Part shown: positions 8,066 to 17,085 of the stretch, piece by piece | Layout of the letters: every line of letters begins with the position of its first letter | How positions within the stretch are numbered: the stretch's first letter is position 1 | Source of the DNA: Clostridiaceae bacterium | GTDB lineage: Bacteria; Bacillota; Clostridia; DSM-8532 | NCBI GenBank assembly: GCA_012516065.1 | Contig: JAAYXD010000222.1 | Span: forward strand, 1 to 35,390 | Direction: 5' to 3' | Length of the DNA: 35,390 bases | Translations under genes and position numbers: made by a program | The notes under the pieces: model-generated | The model's input: the letters and a program-made list of their open reading frames with translations, nothing else | Told to the model about the DNA's origin: nothing | Database searches by the model: none

Positions 8066-10351
8066 TCACCGGATAAGGGCCATCACCACTTTCCCTCCGT
8101 AACTTAACGGTTTATCAAGGTACAGTGTAACGGTCCCTTCAGTTTCTTTGCTGATTTCGTTTGTTCCGACCCGTTTCCACACATTCCCCGTTTTCAGCTT
8201 ATAAACTGTAAAATCCCTGTGGTATCTGTAAGTAGTATCATTTATTCTTATCCTCGAAGTGTCTGCGGCCTGTATCGAATCGGATGAGGCGTACGGGTAA
8301 ACTATGCCGGAAACCGATAAAATGCTGCTGCCGCTCATTCGGAGTTTCAGAACGGCGCCGGTTGATAATCCTGGTATAGGGTCGGTCGAATAAACGTATT
8401 CTTCTCCCTGTATCAGCATCGTTATAACCTGCTCAGTCCCCATAGGCGTATAGTTTGTTTTGTATCCGGTGACAAGGCCGTAGGAAATACCTTCGTCAAG
8501 GACATTATCGAGGAAAATAACATCAATATCCTTAAAGTCGCCCGTTGTATGAATGTATTTCACCTTCGACGCTTCGAGTTTTCCCGAGGGCAGATCCGAC
8601 CATTTTAAAATCGATGCTTCGCTGTTTCGACCGTATATATTATGAATCAGGTTAAATATAATAACATTGTCGGTCACATACGAATCGTCCAGTCGGCGCT
8701 CATCCTTAAACACTTCGTGTGTCTTTTTTTCCAGGTATTTAACCTGTGTCAGCGTAACCGTATCATAATCCTCGCCGGTTTCCAAAATGCTGTATGTGGC
8801 AAGATCGCCCTTTAACGCGCTCATATCGCGTTTAGTAAGGTATGTTTTAATACTGCCGTCGGTATGAAGAAGATTTACGAAATATAAAGTTTTCCCGAAG
8901 TCTTCCGCTCTGCGGGATGTTTCGCTGTAACTGTCCACAACCAGTACAAAATGATCATTTTCCCCGGTTCCGCTCAGGATAATATCGACAGCCTTGCCAT
9001 CCTTCCCTAAAAGAACAGTAACGGTCTGACCGGTTTCAATAGCTCCGGTGCCGCTTATTTTACGCTTTGGGAACGATGAATCAAGCTGGTAGGCAACCCC
9101 GTCGATCTCAATTGAGGTCGGCGATATAAGATTCGGCAGGATTGCCGTAACATCGCCTTCCGCTTTTTGCGCATAAACAAGTATGAATCCGTTGTTTTTC
9201 CAGATATCGGTGATTTCATATACGACATCGTTTACTTCCAGCTGCGACGGGCGGATGCTCTTTCCCTGCCGGTCTATAAGCCTGCCCGAGTACATCGATT
9301 CAAGCATATCGCTCGTCATGGCCTGCGTTATGATTTTGGGAGAAGAATAAACCGGGTCATAAACCACTCCGTATTTCGGTTCCCCGTTTTCAAAAGCGAT
9401 AATCACCGAGGAATTTGCCTGCAGACAATCTGTTATCGAACCGGAATCCGTTTCGATGCCGCCGTAATAATATTTTATGTTTTTCGGAAGCTGCATGCTT
9501 TTCCCGTTGTTAAGAAGAATATATTGACCGGATACACCCTTGACCGAATAGTTTTCATATTCGTAATCCCTGCCGGCGAATGCCTGGATAATATTGTTTT
9601 CTGTTTTCACTATATAGGCGTGTCCGGGCTCAAGCTGCGGCATGCCTTCCTGCAGATAGAATTCGCCGCAGTCGGTCAGAATCCTTAACGGATCAAGATC
9701 GTTACGTATATTTCCGTTTTCAAATACAATAATGTTTTTGTAGATACCGGTTGTATCTATAAAAAGCTGCTGGCCGCCTTTTATTTCCGTCTGAAACAGG
9801 CGGTTTATAATAACCGCGAAATCTTTGCGCAGCACCTCCGCCTGAGGGGAATACCTGATTCCGTCCAGGATATTCAGGCTTGCCATTAAATTCAGGTAGT
9901 TATAAGGCCAGTTTCCGGACAGATCGCTTTCAATATACCCGAGAAGCTTGACAATGACCGGTGCGAGCTGGGAATACGTTATAGGCGCGTCGGGATGAAA
10001 AAGGCCGTCCGGCATTGCGGTTATATAACCCTGTTCAGCCGCCATGCCAATCACGCCGTTTGAGCGGTGCGATGCGGGAATATCGGGAAACAGGCTGTTA
10101 TTTTCATATAAGACGGTTTTCTTTTCCTGCCCGGAGATTTTTGCAATGATCCGCACGTATTCTTCGCGGGTTACCGCACTGTCGTAAGATAAATCCGCCT
10201 GTTCCGTGTCAAAAATTCCAAGCCTGACCATCATATCCAGGCTGAAACCGGCTGCGTTATCCCGGCTGTCTGAACCCGATGCGGGAACCTGCACAGTCAA
10301 TGTAAAAGCGATAACTAAACACAACAAAACAATTTGGGTTCTTTTTTTCAT
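8066..10351 (-). CDS. Secreted SLH-domain protein encoded with a MacB-type ABC transporter
   Basis: This 761-residue exported protein starts at ATG 10351, chosen because GGGAGGTTTTTTCA directly precedes it. Residues 1-25 form a signal peptide (KKRTQIVLLCLVIAFTLTV). Three SLH-like repeats follow (about 35-185), with motifs such as SLFPDIPASHRSNGVIGMA and PDGLFHPDAPITYSQLAPVI, which anchor proteins to pyruvylated cell wall polymer. The remaining 570 residues are beta-rich and unassigned, with no catalytic motif I recognise. It begins 13 bp after the permease stop, so it is the fourth gene of the adaptor-ATPase-permease operon. A role as the wall-side part of that system is inference. Confidence 0.85.
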   Translation of the reverse strand: MKKRTQIVLLCLVIAFTLTVQVPASGSDSRDNAAGFSLDMMVRLGIFDTEQADLSYDSAVTREEYVRIIAKISGQEKKTVLYENNSLFPDIPASHRSNGVIGMAAEQGYITAMPDGLFHPDAPITYSQLAPVIVKLLGYIESDLSGNWPYNYLNLMASLNILDGIRYSPQAEVLRKDFAVIINRLFQTEIKGGQQLFIDTTGIYKNIIVFENGNIRNDLDPLRILTDCGEFYLQEGMPQLEPGHAYIVKTENNIIQAFAGRDYEYENYSVKGVSGQYILLNNGKSMQLPKNIKYYYGGIETDSGSITDCLQANSSVIIAFENGEPKYGVVYDPVYSSPKIITQAMTSDMLESMYSGRLIDRQGKSIRPSQLEVNDVVYEITDIWKNNGFILVYAQKAEGDVTAILPNLISPTSIEIDGVAYQLDSSFPKRKISGTGAIETGQTVTVLLGKDGKAVDIILSGTGENDHFVLVVDSYSETSRRAEDFGKTLYFVNLLHTDGSIKTYLTKRDMSALKGDLATYSILETGEDYDTVTLTQVKYLEKKTHEVFKDERRLDDSYVTDNVIIFNLIHNIYGRNSEASILKWSDLPSGKLEASKVKYIHTTGDFKDIDVIFLDNVLDEGISYGLVTGYKTNYTPMGTEQVITMLIQGEEYVYSTDPIPGLSTGAVLKLRMSGSSILSVSGIVYPYASSDSIQAADTSRIRINDTTYRYHRDFTVYKLKTGNVWKRVGTNEISKETEGTVTLYLDKPLSYGGKVVMALIR

Positions 10352-10364
10352 TGAAAAAACCTCC

Positions 10365-11540
10365 CTATTCATGTCTTAGTGCCATAATCGGATCCAGTTT
10401 GGACGCCTTGTTTGCTGGAAACATTCCGAAAATAACTCCTACCAAAAGTGATATCCCGAAAGACAATGCCATCCATAACGGTGAATAAACAGCCGGAACG
10501 AGCCCTGCTTTTCCAATCCCCCAAATGGCTGTGCATCCGATGATAAGGCCGAAGGCTCCTCCCAGCCCGGTTATAAGTAATGCTTCGATTAAAAATTGTG
10601 TCAGAATATTCCTTCGTTTCGCACCGACAGCCTTGCGGATTCCGATTTCCCGCGTCCTCTCGGTTACAGAAACGAGCATGATATTCATTATTCCAATTCC
10701 TCCGACCAGCAGCGAGATGGCTGCAATTCCTCCAAGCACCGTCATCATTGTCTCGGTTACCGAATTTAACGTATCGAGCATTTGTGCTGAATTTGTCACA
10801 CGAAACATATTTTCGTTCCCGTAAACATCCGTAAGGAATTCCGATATTCTTTCCATGGCTTCTTTTACGTTTTCCGGGGAAGTAGCCAGGAACGAATAAT
10901 TTCGTATTGCTGAGTTCCGGGTGATTCTCTGAGCGGTGGAAACCGGGATAATAATCTGATCGTCCTTTGTGTTCTCCGCTCCGTCCTCAAGCTCTTCCAA
11001 TATGCCCACAACGGTAAATATCTGCTCCCCCACTTTTATTGTTTTGCCAATGGGGTTTTCATTCTCAAAAAGTTTGTCTTTTATTCGTGAACCGATAACG
11101 GCAACCTTCTGCCTTAAATCACTGTCGATATCCAGGATATATCTGCCTTCGGATACTCCTTGGCTGTTAATTACGGAATAGTCATAAGTTGTTCCGCGGA
11201 TGGTTGTAGACAGGCTGTTCCTTCCCGCTTTCACGGTCATGTTTCCGGTGACCTGCGGTGCCACTGCGGCAATAACGTCTGCATTGTCCGAAGCAAACTC
11301 GCTTAAGGTTTCCCAGGTCAGATCACGGTTTGTATTCCTGCCGAAAATATTTACCTGTATTAACTCCGTCCCGAGTTGGGAAATTCTGTCCGTTATTTGT
11401 TTCGTGCTTCCCTGAGCAAATGCGACCGCGGTAATAACTGCCGCAACTCCGATTATTACGCCGAGCATCGTCAGGAAGGAGCGCACTTTATTAGAAAAAA
11501 TACTTTTAACAGCCATCCGGAATGCCTGCCATATTCCCAT
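10365..11540 (-). CDS. MacB-like ABC transporter permease (FtsX family)
   Basis: This 391-residue protein has the MacB/FtsX layout: one N-terminal membrane helix (SFLTMLGVIIGVAAVITAVAF), a large extracytoplasmic MacB-PCD domain (about residues 45-250), and three C-terminal helices. The conserved cytoplasmic coupling sequence ERTREIGIRKAVGAKRRNI lies between the last helices. These permeases act as mechanotransmitters or exporters for peptides, antibiotics or lipids. The start at 11540 is chosen for GTGGAGG at good spacing; the ATPase stop ends 1 bp before it. The operon order adaptor-ATPase-permease matches Gram-positive MacAB-like systems. Confidence 0.94.
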   Translation of the reverse strand: MGIWQAFRMAVKSIFSNKVRSFLTMLGVIIGVAAVITAVAFAQGSTKQITDRISQLGTELIQVNIFGRNTNRDLTWETLSEFASDNADVIAAVAPQVTGNMTVKAGRNSLSTTIRGTTYDYSVINSQGVSEGRYILDIDSDLRQKVAVIGSRIKDKLFENENPIGKTIKVGEQIFTVVGILEELEDGAENTKDDQIIIPVSTAQRITRNSAIRNYSFLATSPENVKEAMERISEFLTDVYGNENMFRVTNSAQMLDTLNSVTETMMTVLGGIAAISLLVGGIGIMNIMLVSVTERTREIGIRKAVGAKRRNILTQFLIEALLITGLGGAFGLIIGCTAIWGIGKAGLVPAVYSPLWMALSFGISLLVGVIFGMFPANKASKLDPIMALRHE

Positions 11541-11541
11541 A

Positions 11542-12219
11542 TTAACCAACCTCCACATCATCGACGATCTGCCCGTCAAGAATCCGAATAATTCTTTGAG
11601 CCTGTCCGGCTATGTACTCGTCATGGGTTATAAGCACAATCGTGTTCCCCATTTCGTGCAATTTCTGAAAAAGTTTAAGGATATCGCGGCCGGAATGGGA
11701 ATCCAGGTTCCCCGTGGGCTCGTCGGCGAGTATTATGGGCGGCCTCGTTACCAGTGCCCTGGCAATGGCAACACGCTGCTGCTGCCCGCCGGATAATTCG
11801 GACGGAAGGTGGCTGCTCCTGTCCGTTAGCCCCACCTTCTCCAGCGCTTCCGCAGCAAGGCTGCGCCTTTCTTTCTTCGATACTCCGGAATAGATTAACG
11901 GGAGTTCCACATTTTCCAATGCCGTCAGTTTTGGCACCAGGTTAAAACCCTGAAAAACGAATCCGATTTTCCGGTTCCGTATTTCTGCGAGCTGATTATC
12001 GCTCATATTGCTTACTTCCATGCCGTCCAGCAGGTATCTGCCGGAGGTTGGTGTGTCCAGGCACCCGAGAAGATTCATCAACGTTGATTTACCGGAACCG
12101 GACGGGCCGACAATTGATACGAAAGAATGCGCCGGGATATGAAGGGTTACATTGTCCAGTGCCTTAACTATCGTATCGCCTATATGATAGTGCTTTGACA
12201 AAGCTTCCGTTTTTATCAC
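11542..12219 (-). CDS. ABC transporter ATPase (MacB/LolD family)
   Basis: This 225-residue ATPase drives the neighbouring permease. It has Walker [17 protein letters not shown]-loop [23 protein letters not shown], signature [15 protein letters not shown], Walker [14 protein letters not shown] and the switch histidine in LITHD. It begins with GTG 12219, which overlaps the adaptor TGA stop (GTGA), with GGGAGG nine bases upstream. This implies translational coupling. Confidence 0.96.
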   Translation of the reverse strand: MIKTEALSKHYHIGDTIVKALDNVTLHIPAHSFVSIVGPSGSGKSTLMNLLGCLDTPTSGRYLLDGMEVSNMSDNQLAEIRNRKIGFVFQGFNLVPKLTALENVELPLIYSGVSKKERRSLAAEALEKVGLTDRSSHLPSELSGGQQQRVAIARALVTRPPIILADEPTGNLDSHSGRDILKLFQKLHEMGNTIVLITHDEYIAGQAQRIIRILDGQIVDDVEVG

Positions 12220-14099
12220 GGTCTTCCGCCTCCCGGTATGCTGAAACCTCCTCCGCCCATTCCGCCAAATCCGCCCATTGGCATTCTGAATCCTCCCATT
12301 TGCCGGTTTCCTTCGAAAGCGGGAGCGGCGGTACCGGCGCTCTGCTGCGGCAGAATGACAATATCCCCTTCTTTCAGGCCGCTTACTATTTCGATGTAAT
12401 TTTCGTTATATAAGCCGGTCTCTACGGGAACCAGAATCGCCCCCTGATAATAATTGTCCTCTCCGGGACGGATTTGCTGCCTTACCGCAGAACCGCGGGA
12501 ATTGGGTGCTGCGCCTGATTCGGCCTGGCTTCCGATATTCCTGCGCAGTGCTTCTCCTGCTTCTCCCGCCGCATTTCCGAACCTTCGGTTGTTTGAGGGC
12601 AGCGGCCTGTCCGTTTTCCCGGCATTTGCAGCGGCTGCGGATCTGTCCGTTTCCCCGGTATTTGTCGCGGCTGTGAATCTACCTGTTTCCCCGGTGTATG
12701 CTCTGCCTGCCCTGCTGTCATCCGTAGTTTTCAGCCATACCATATAGGCACCACCGACTTTTTGCAGCGCTTCCAACGGTAAAAGCAGTGTATTTTCCTT
12801 GTTCACAACCTGGATTTCGGCATCAACATTCATTCCGACCTTCAGTTCGCTCCTTCCCGGTATCGAAATCGTTACCGGATAACTTGTCACACCGTTCGAA
12901 GTGGTGCCTTTAAGAGCGATATTCGAAACCTTTCCTGTAATGGGATCATCCTTTGTGCTTTCAATGGCTTCGGTGGTGACAATAACCGGCTGCCCTTCCT
13001 TTACCTTGTTGATATCCAGTTCATCGATGCTGATGTCGAATTTCATTTCATCCGTATTGATAAAGGAACAAACAATATCTCCTTTTTTAAGTGAATCTCC
13101 CACAAGCAGTTCTTTTACCGAGATTATATATCCGTCCATCGGTGCCGTAATGGTATACTGATCGGTGTCTATACGGGACTGCTCAATGTTGTATTTTGCT
13201 TCTTCCACCTGGAGAAGCGCATTTCGCAGGTTGATTTCGGCCTCTTCGTTATACAGCGTAATCAGCGTCATACCTTCGGAAACAATTTGGTTCAGTTCAA
13301 TATTAAGGTTTTGTACTATACCCGATGCCTGCGCATAAACGGTTTTTTGGTTATACCATTTCAATGTGCCGGTTGTGCTGCTTAATGTTTTTTCAAAACT
13401 TTCCGCTTCGCACCATACGCTTATTCCTTCTTGAAGTGAGCCCGGGTTTTTAACGAGAAGTTTTATGTCAACATCATCCGCATTTTGCTGAATTGATATA
13501 ATGTCAGCGGAAACAGTCGTCATATAATCAGGAATATGAAGCATTACCTGCTGTGTCAGGATGCTTTGGGCGGATGTATTTTTGAAGCTGACTTCAGCCG
13601 TAAGGGCGGATGTATCGGTTATTGTCAGAAGCTTCGTGCCGGTATTGACTTCATCATCCGCCGCAACAAAAAGCTCGGTGATTTTTCCCGAAATCGGAGC
13701 CTTTACGGTTAATGCCTCATTTTTCTTCAACTGCTGCCGGTAGGCCAGTTCTTTCTGTTCAAGCGTATTCTGCAGTTTTTTGTTTGAGATGTCATAATCA
13801 TACTTGTTCAGAACCAGCAGAACCTCACCGGCCTTAACCGCCTTTCCTTCCTTCAGGTAATTCTCTTTTATCGTTCCTTCGACATTTACCTTTATATCCG
13901 TACTGACGGCAGGATACACGGAACCTGACCCCGACAGCGTTACCTTAAGCGTTCCGCGTCTAACGACAGCAGTACGCTGAATAACCTCTCCCGAAGCTGC
14001 CTGAACCTTTGAGCCTTTCAGAAAGTACCACCCTGCCGCGCCGGCGATCAGAACAACAGGGATTGCAATAAACAACCATCGGATTTTCTTTTTCTTCAT
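12216..14099 (-). CDS. Large HlyD/RND-type membrane fusion (adaptor) protein
   Basis: This 627-residue adaptor of the MacAB-like exporter starts at ATG 14099 (GGAGGG 8 bases upstream) with an N-terminal membrane anchor (IRWLFIAIPVVLIAGAAGWYFL). Two lipoyl/barrel-like units are visible: one around LTVKAPISGKITELFVAADDEV and one around YTITAPMDGYIISVKELLVGD. A beta-barrel region (VSNIALKGTTSNGVTSYPV) follows. It is longer than typical 350-450 residue adaptors because of a low-complexity insert near residues 462-500, built on a 12-residue repeat, and a Gly/Met-rich tail (MGGFRMPMGGFGGMGGGGF). The first gene of the operon, it lies downstream of a promoter next to the 11-bp repeats. Confidence 0.9.
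   Translation of the reverse strand: MKKKKIRWLFIAIPVVLIAGAAGWYFLKGSKVQAASGEVIQRTAVVRRGTLKVTLSGSGSVYPAVSTDIKVNVEGTIKENYLKEGKAVKAGEVLLVLNKYDYDISNKKLQNTLEQKELAYRQQLKKNEALTVKAPISGKITELFVAADDEVNTGTKLLTITDTSALTAEVSFKNTSAQSILTQQVMLHIPDYMTTVSADIISIQQNADDVDIKLLVKNPGSLQEGISVWCEAESFEKTLSSTTGTLKWYNQKTVYAQASGIVQNLNIELNQIVSEGMTLITLYNEEAEINLRNALLQVEEAKYNIEQSRIDTDQYTITAPMDGYIISVKELLVGDSLKKGDIVCSFINTDEMKFDISIDELDINKVKEGQPVIVTTEAIESTKDDPITGKVSNIALKGTTSNGVTSYPVTISIPGRSELKVGMNVDAEIQVVNKENTLLLPLEALQKVGGAYMVWLKTTDDSRAGRAYTGETGRFTAATNTGETDRSAAAANAGKTDRPLPSNNRRFGNAAGEAGEALRRNIGSQAESGAAPNSRGSAVRQQIRPGEDNYYQGAILVPVETGLYNENYIEIVSGLKEGDIVILPQQSAGTAAPAFEGNRQMGGFRMPMGGFGGMGGGGFSIPGGGRP
12607..12714. repeat. Three tandem 36-bp repeats inside the adaptor gene
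   Basis: Units at 12607-12642, 12643-12678 and 12679-12714 share CTGTCCGTTT(T/C)CCCGG and a GCGGCTG core; the third has decayed. They encode a 12-residue repeat (forms of TGETDRSAAA and AGKTDR) in a presumably flexible insert. The period preserves the reading frame, consistent with expansion by slippage. Confidence 0.8.
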
Positions 14100-14157
14100 T
14101 ACAGCATCCCTCCATAATCCGGGTATTTTAAATACTGCGCCGTGGTTTGCTTTTACC

Positions 14158-14186
14158 ATTATAATTTCAGATATATTCCAAAATCT
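14158..14186 (-). promoter_or_regulatory. Promoter of the adaptor-ABC-SLH operon, weak -35
   Basis: On the minus strand a perfect TATAAT (14163-14158) lies 58 bp before the adaptor start. The -35 position 17 bp upstream reads AGATTT, a poor match. Good -10 with poor -35, next to the phased repeats at 14196-14228, is the usual look of an activator-dependent promoter. Confidence 0.5.
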
Positions 14187-14195
14187 CCGATAAAC

Positions 14196-14228
14196 TGCGG
14201 CAAATTTGCGGCAGATTTGCCGCAAATT
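14196..14228. promoter_or_regulatory. Three 11-bp phased direct repeats: probable OmpR-type response regulator site
   Basis: TGCGGCAAATT, TGCGGCAGATT and TGCCGCAAATT follow each other without a gap, each one helical turn long. The second and third also form a palindrome with 10-bp arms (14204-14213 and 14218-14227). OmpR/PhoB-type regulators bind tandem half-sites at 10-11 bp spacing on one DNA face. The element lies between the divergent efflux operon and the response regulator gene. Confidence 0.65.
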
Positions 14229-14239
14229 AAGCGGAGGGG

Positions 14240-14267
14240 ATGACTCTTTTCCGGGATGTGATAAAAT
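14240..14267 (+). promoter_or_regulatory. Candidate promoter of the two-component system genes
   Basis: ATGACT (14240-14245) and TAAAAT (14262-14267) are 16 bp apart, with TGTG just before the -10 region. The repeat array ends 11 bp upstream of the -35, a position suited to positive autoregulation. Confidence 0.45.
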
Positions 14268-14314
14268 ATACATGACAGTGGTATTATGGCGCGGAAAAGG
14301 AATGTTTCTGTCAA

Positions 14315-15016
14315 ATGAATCCGAAGCTGATTTACATAGCCGACGATGAAGTTAACATATTGAATATAATAAAATCCTTTCTGACTAAAGAAGGTTTTCT
14401 TGTGGAAACCTTTCGGGACGGCCGTTCGCTTTTTAAGGCCTTTACCGAAAAGAAAGCCGACCTTCTGGTACTTGATATTATGATGCCCGAAATGGACGGG
14501 TATTCGTTATGCACTGCCATTCGCAGCATAAGCAGTGTACCGATTATTTTTGTATCGGCAAAGGATAGTGAAACCGATCGAATTGCAGGACTGACCTTGG
14601 GAAGTGATGATTATTTAACGAAGCCCTTCAGTCCGTTGGAATTGATCGCCAGGATTAAAAGCCTGTTTCGAAGAATTGAACTTGACACGGCATGCAGGAA
14701 TGAACCGGAAATAATACGCGCTGTGGATGTAACCCTGGACAGCGGAGCAAAAACTGCCACCTGCAGAGGAAAGAACCTGAACTTAACCCTTATGGAATTC
14801 AACCTGTTATTATACCTGGTTCAAAACCGGGGCCGTGCCGTCAGCCGTGAAGAACTGCTGAACAAGGTATGGGGATTTGAAGTAATCACCGAAACCCGCG
14901 CGACAGATGATACGGTTAAGCGCCTCAGAAAAAAGCTTGAACTTGCGGAATCGGCACTGAAGATTGAAACCGTCTGGGGATTTGGCTTTAAAATAAGTGG
15001 GGAGACAGTGGAATGA
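14315..15016 (+). CDS. OmpR-family response regulator
   Basis: This 233-residue regulator has a receiver domain (about residues 4-118) with acidic pocket ADDE, phospho-acceptor Asp54 in VLDIMMPEMDG, the conserved Thr/Ser region FVSAKD and the lysine of LTKPFSPLEL. A C-terminal winged helix DNA-binding domain (about 135-230) contains LTLMEFNLLLYL and RATDDTVKRLRKKLE. It overlaps the kinase gene by 4 bp (ATGA). The 11-bp phased repeats upstream match how this family binds DNA, so it probably controls its own operon and the divergent exporter. Confidence 0.95.
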   Translation: MNPKLIYIADDEVNILNIIKSFLTKEGFLVETFRDGRSLFKAFTEKKADLLVLDIMMPEMDGYSLCTAIRSISSVPIIFVSAKDSETDRIAGLTLGSDDYLTKPFSPLELIARIKSLFRRIELDTACRNEPEIIRAVDVTLDSGAKTATCRGKNLNLTLMEFNLLLYLVQNRGRAVSREELLNKVWGFEVITETRATDDTVKRLRKKLELAESALKIETVWGFGFKISGETVE

Positions 15017-16431
15017 AACGGGCGACAATTAAATGGAAAATATTTAGTTTTAATGTGTTTACCGTCGGCCTTTTATTGCTGATCACCGCTGTAGCGTTCA
15101 ATATATTTGCAAGAATCTATATGGAGAACCAGACTCTGAACCAATTAAGAGCGATTGCCGGCCAGGTAAGTGAAGAAACAGGCCGCCGGCCTCCTCCCAG
15201 AAGAACAGGGGATGAACGGATGTCGGTTATCGGGCCTTATATTGCGCTTACCCGTGCCATCCGGCGCCCTCATTCCGTATTCAGCGCGGAAGTGGCCCTT
15301 GTTGACAAAAATATGAACCTTCTTGCGCCGTATGAAGAATTCACGAATGAATCAACTGCTTTCGAACACGATATCGTGTCTTTCATTCTTTCGGATGCTG
15401 AAAAAAAAGGAACGAACGAAATCACATTCACTTACTCCGGGGATGAATATGCCGCTATTATCGTTCCGTTTGATTATGAATATATCAGTAAAATTATAGT
15501 TTATACCAGCATGGAAAAGGTCAAAGACCTTCAAAAAAGCATTAATTTAATCCTTCTTGCGATATTATTGGTTTCCGCATTGATTGTAACGCTGGTATCA
15601 TCATATCTGTCCAGAAAAATATCAACCCCGCTGTCAAAGCTCTGCAAGCACATACGGGATTTATCCGAAAGGCAGTTCAGCAACCGCATTCAAATTCCTG
15701 CAGAGGATGAAATTCTTGAACTGGTGAACAATATCAATAACATGGCGGAAAAACTGGAAACATATGACAAAGCCCAAAAAACATTTATGCAGAACGTTTC
15801 TCATGAACTGCGCACGCCTATCATGTCGATACGGAGCTATGCTGAGGGAATCCGGTACGGGGTTGTGGAAAATGATGAGGCCGTCAGGGTTATTCTGGAA
15901 GAAACAAACCGTCTGACCGAACTGGTTGAGGATCTTATATATCTGTCGCGCCTTGATTCGATTGAAGAGACCTATCACATGGAGTATCTTGATTTTCACG
16001 AACTTCTGCATTTCTGCACTACGCGTATGAAAGCCATTGCTAAAAACCAGGGAAAGGAAATATGTGTTTGCCTTGAGCCGGAATCAATTTTTATGTTTGG
16101 GGATGAAGAAAAACTGACACGTGCCGTTACAAATTTGCTTGATAACAGTATCCGGTACGCGAAAAGCAAGGTTATTTTATCTTCGAGGCTCCTTAATGCG
16201 GAAGTCGTGGAATTTACGATAACGGACGACGGTCCGGGTTTTGATGCGGATGAACTTGAGCATGTCTTTACCCGTTTTTATAAAGGTAAAAAAGGCCACT
16301 TCGGGCTCGGTCTTTCAATAACGAAAAGCATTATCGAAAAGCATAAAGGGACAATTACCGCAGAAAACGTTCCGACAGGCGCCGTGATAAAAGTTATTCT
16401 GCCTGTCGGACAGGGTAAAGCGGCAGAATAA
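15013..16431 (+). CDS. Membrane sensor histidine kinase
   Basis: This 472-residue kinase has two membrane helices (about 9-33 and 176-197) bracketing an extracytoplasmic sensor of about 140 residues. A HAMP linker (SRKISTPLSKLCKHIRDLS) follows, then a HisKA domain with phospho-acceptor His264 in NVSHELRTPIMS. The ATPase domain has N box NLLDNSIRYA, G1 DDGPGF and G2 GLGLSI. An arginine/proline-rich stretch (GRRPPPRRTGDER) sits early in the sensor. Genes of this type beside MacAB-like exporters often sense antimicrobial peptides or envelope stress; the actual stimulus is unknown. Confidence 0.95.
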   Translation: MKRATIKWKIFSFNVFTVGLLLLITAVAFNIFARIYMENQTLNQLRAIAGQVSEETGRRPPPRRTGDERMSVIGPYIALTRAIRRPHSVFSAEVALVDKNMNLLAPYEEFTNESTAFEHDIVSFILSDAEKKGTNEITFTYSGDEYAAIIVPFDYEYISKIIVYTSMEKVKDLQKSINLILLAILLVSALIVTLVSSYLSRKISTPLSKLCKHIRDLSERQFSNRIQIPAEDEILELVNNINNMAEKLETYDKAQKTFMQNVSHELRTPIMSIRSYAEGIRYGVVENDEAVRVILEETNRLTELVEDLIYLSRLDSIEETYHMEYLDFHELLHFCTTRMKAIAKNQGKEICVCLEPESIFMFGDEEKLTRAVTNLLDNSIRYAKSKVILSSRLLNAEVVEFTITDDGPGFDADELEHVFTRFYKGKKGHFGLGLSITKSIIEKHKGTITAENVPTGAVIKVILPVGQGKAAE

Positions 16432-16574
16432 GGCTCTGTCTTTGTAAACTGAAAGCAGTCCGGTTTAATTTGTATATTTTTTCTACGACTGCAGATACTA
16501 TTTGGTAATTTCCGTTGTTTTTAAATGCAAAACGGAAGTTAATAAATATATCATTTGTCCGGAAGGTGATTGTA

Positions 16575-16793
16575 TTGGCAGAGCATGCGGATATAAAAAT
16601 AACATCTTACGACAGGCTGTTAAGGGCCTGGGAGAATTCAATGGAACTTACAAGGGATTTCGAGGTATACTCGAAAGAAGTTGACGATGATGAACTTAAG
16701 AAGGTTTTTAAAAAGTTTGCCGAGGAAGAAGGAATGCATGCGGCTAAATTCAGGGAGTTGTTGGTAAAGCGCCAGAATGAAAGATTGAACTGA
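16575..16793 (+). CDS. Very small ferritin-like / rubrerythrin-type protein
   Basis: This 72-residue, mostly helical protein is read from TTG 16575, chosen because GGAAGGTGATTG lies directly upstream; the frame extends further but lacks a ribosome site. The sequence DELKKVFKKFAEEEGMHAAKFRELL carries an ExxH-like motif of the ferritin-like fold, and an earlier helix has ENSMELTRDFEVYSKE. At this length only two helices are present, so a homodimer would be needed to build a four-helix, di-iron bundle. It may be a rubrerythrin fragment or a genuine half-size family. The metal role is inferred. Confidence 0.7.
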   Translation: MAEHADIKITSYDRLLRAWENSMELTRDFEVYSKEVDDDELKKVFKKFAEEEGMHAAKFRELLVKRQNERLN

Positions 16794-17085
16794 AGCGGAA
16801 TGACAGCCATCCGTCGCCTCGTGGATGTCATTTATGTGTTTATGAATTATACAACAAGATTATGGAAATAATAAAACAAGGCGGAAATAGCCGGCTGTTT
16901 GTCAAATAAATCGCGCATTATGCATCAAAACTACGCAATCTGTCCGGCAGACAAGCATTATCAGCAGTTTAGCGGCATGTAAAACCATAAAATAGTTATA
17001 CTGACATAATAAGGCCGGACGAGATAAATTTGGTGCGTAAAATATAAAAAATTCATAAAAAAAGTGAAAATATTCACCGAAAGAC
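16794..17085. other. Gene-free stretch between the ferritin-like gene and veg
   Basis: An imperfect hairpin (around 16799-16832: AATGACA...TGTCATT arms with a bulge) directly after the stop could act as a weak terminator. Further down there is only AT-rich sequence. A small palindrome, GTGAA-AATA-TTCAC (17064-17077), sits 8 bp before the first veg promoter and could be an operator or part of an A/T-rich UP element. Confidence 0.5.

Noticed and set aside
9167-9688. Plus-strand open frame of 173 codons inside the SLH gene
   Set aside because: It is antisense to a protein with clear signal peptide and SLH repeats, and has no ribosome site or motif.
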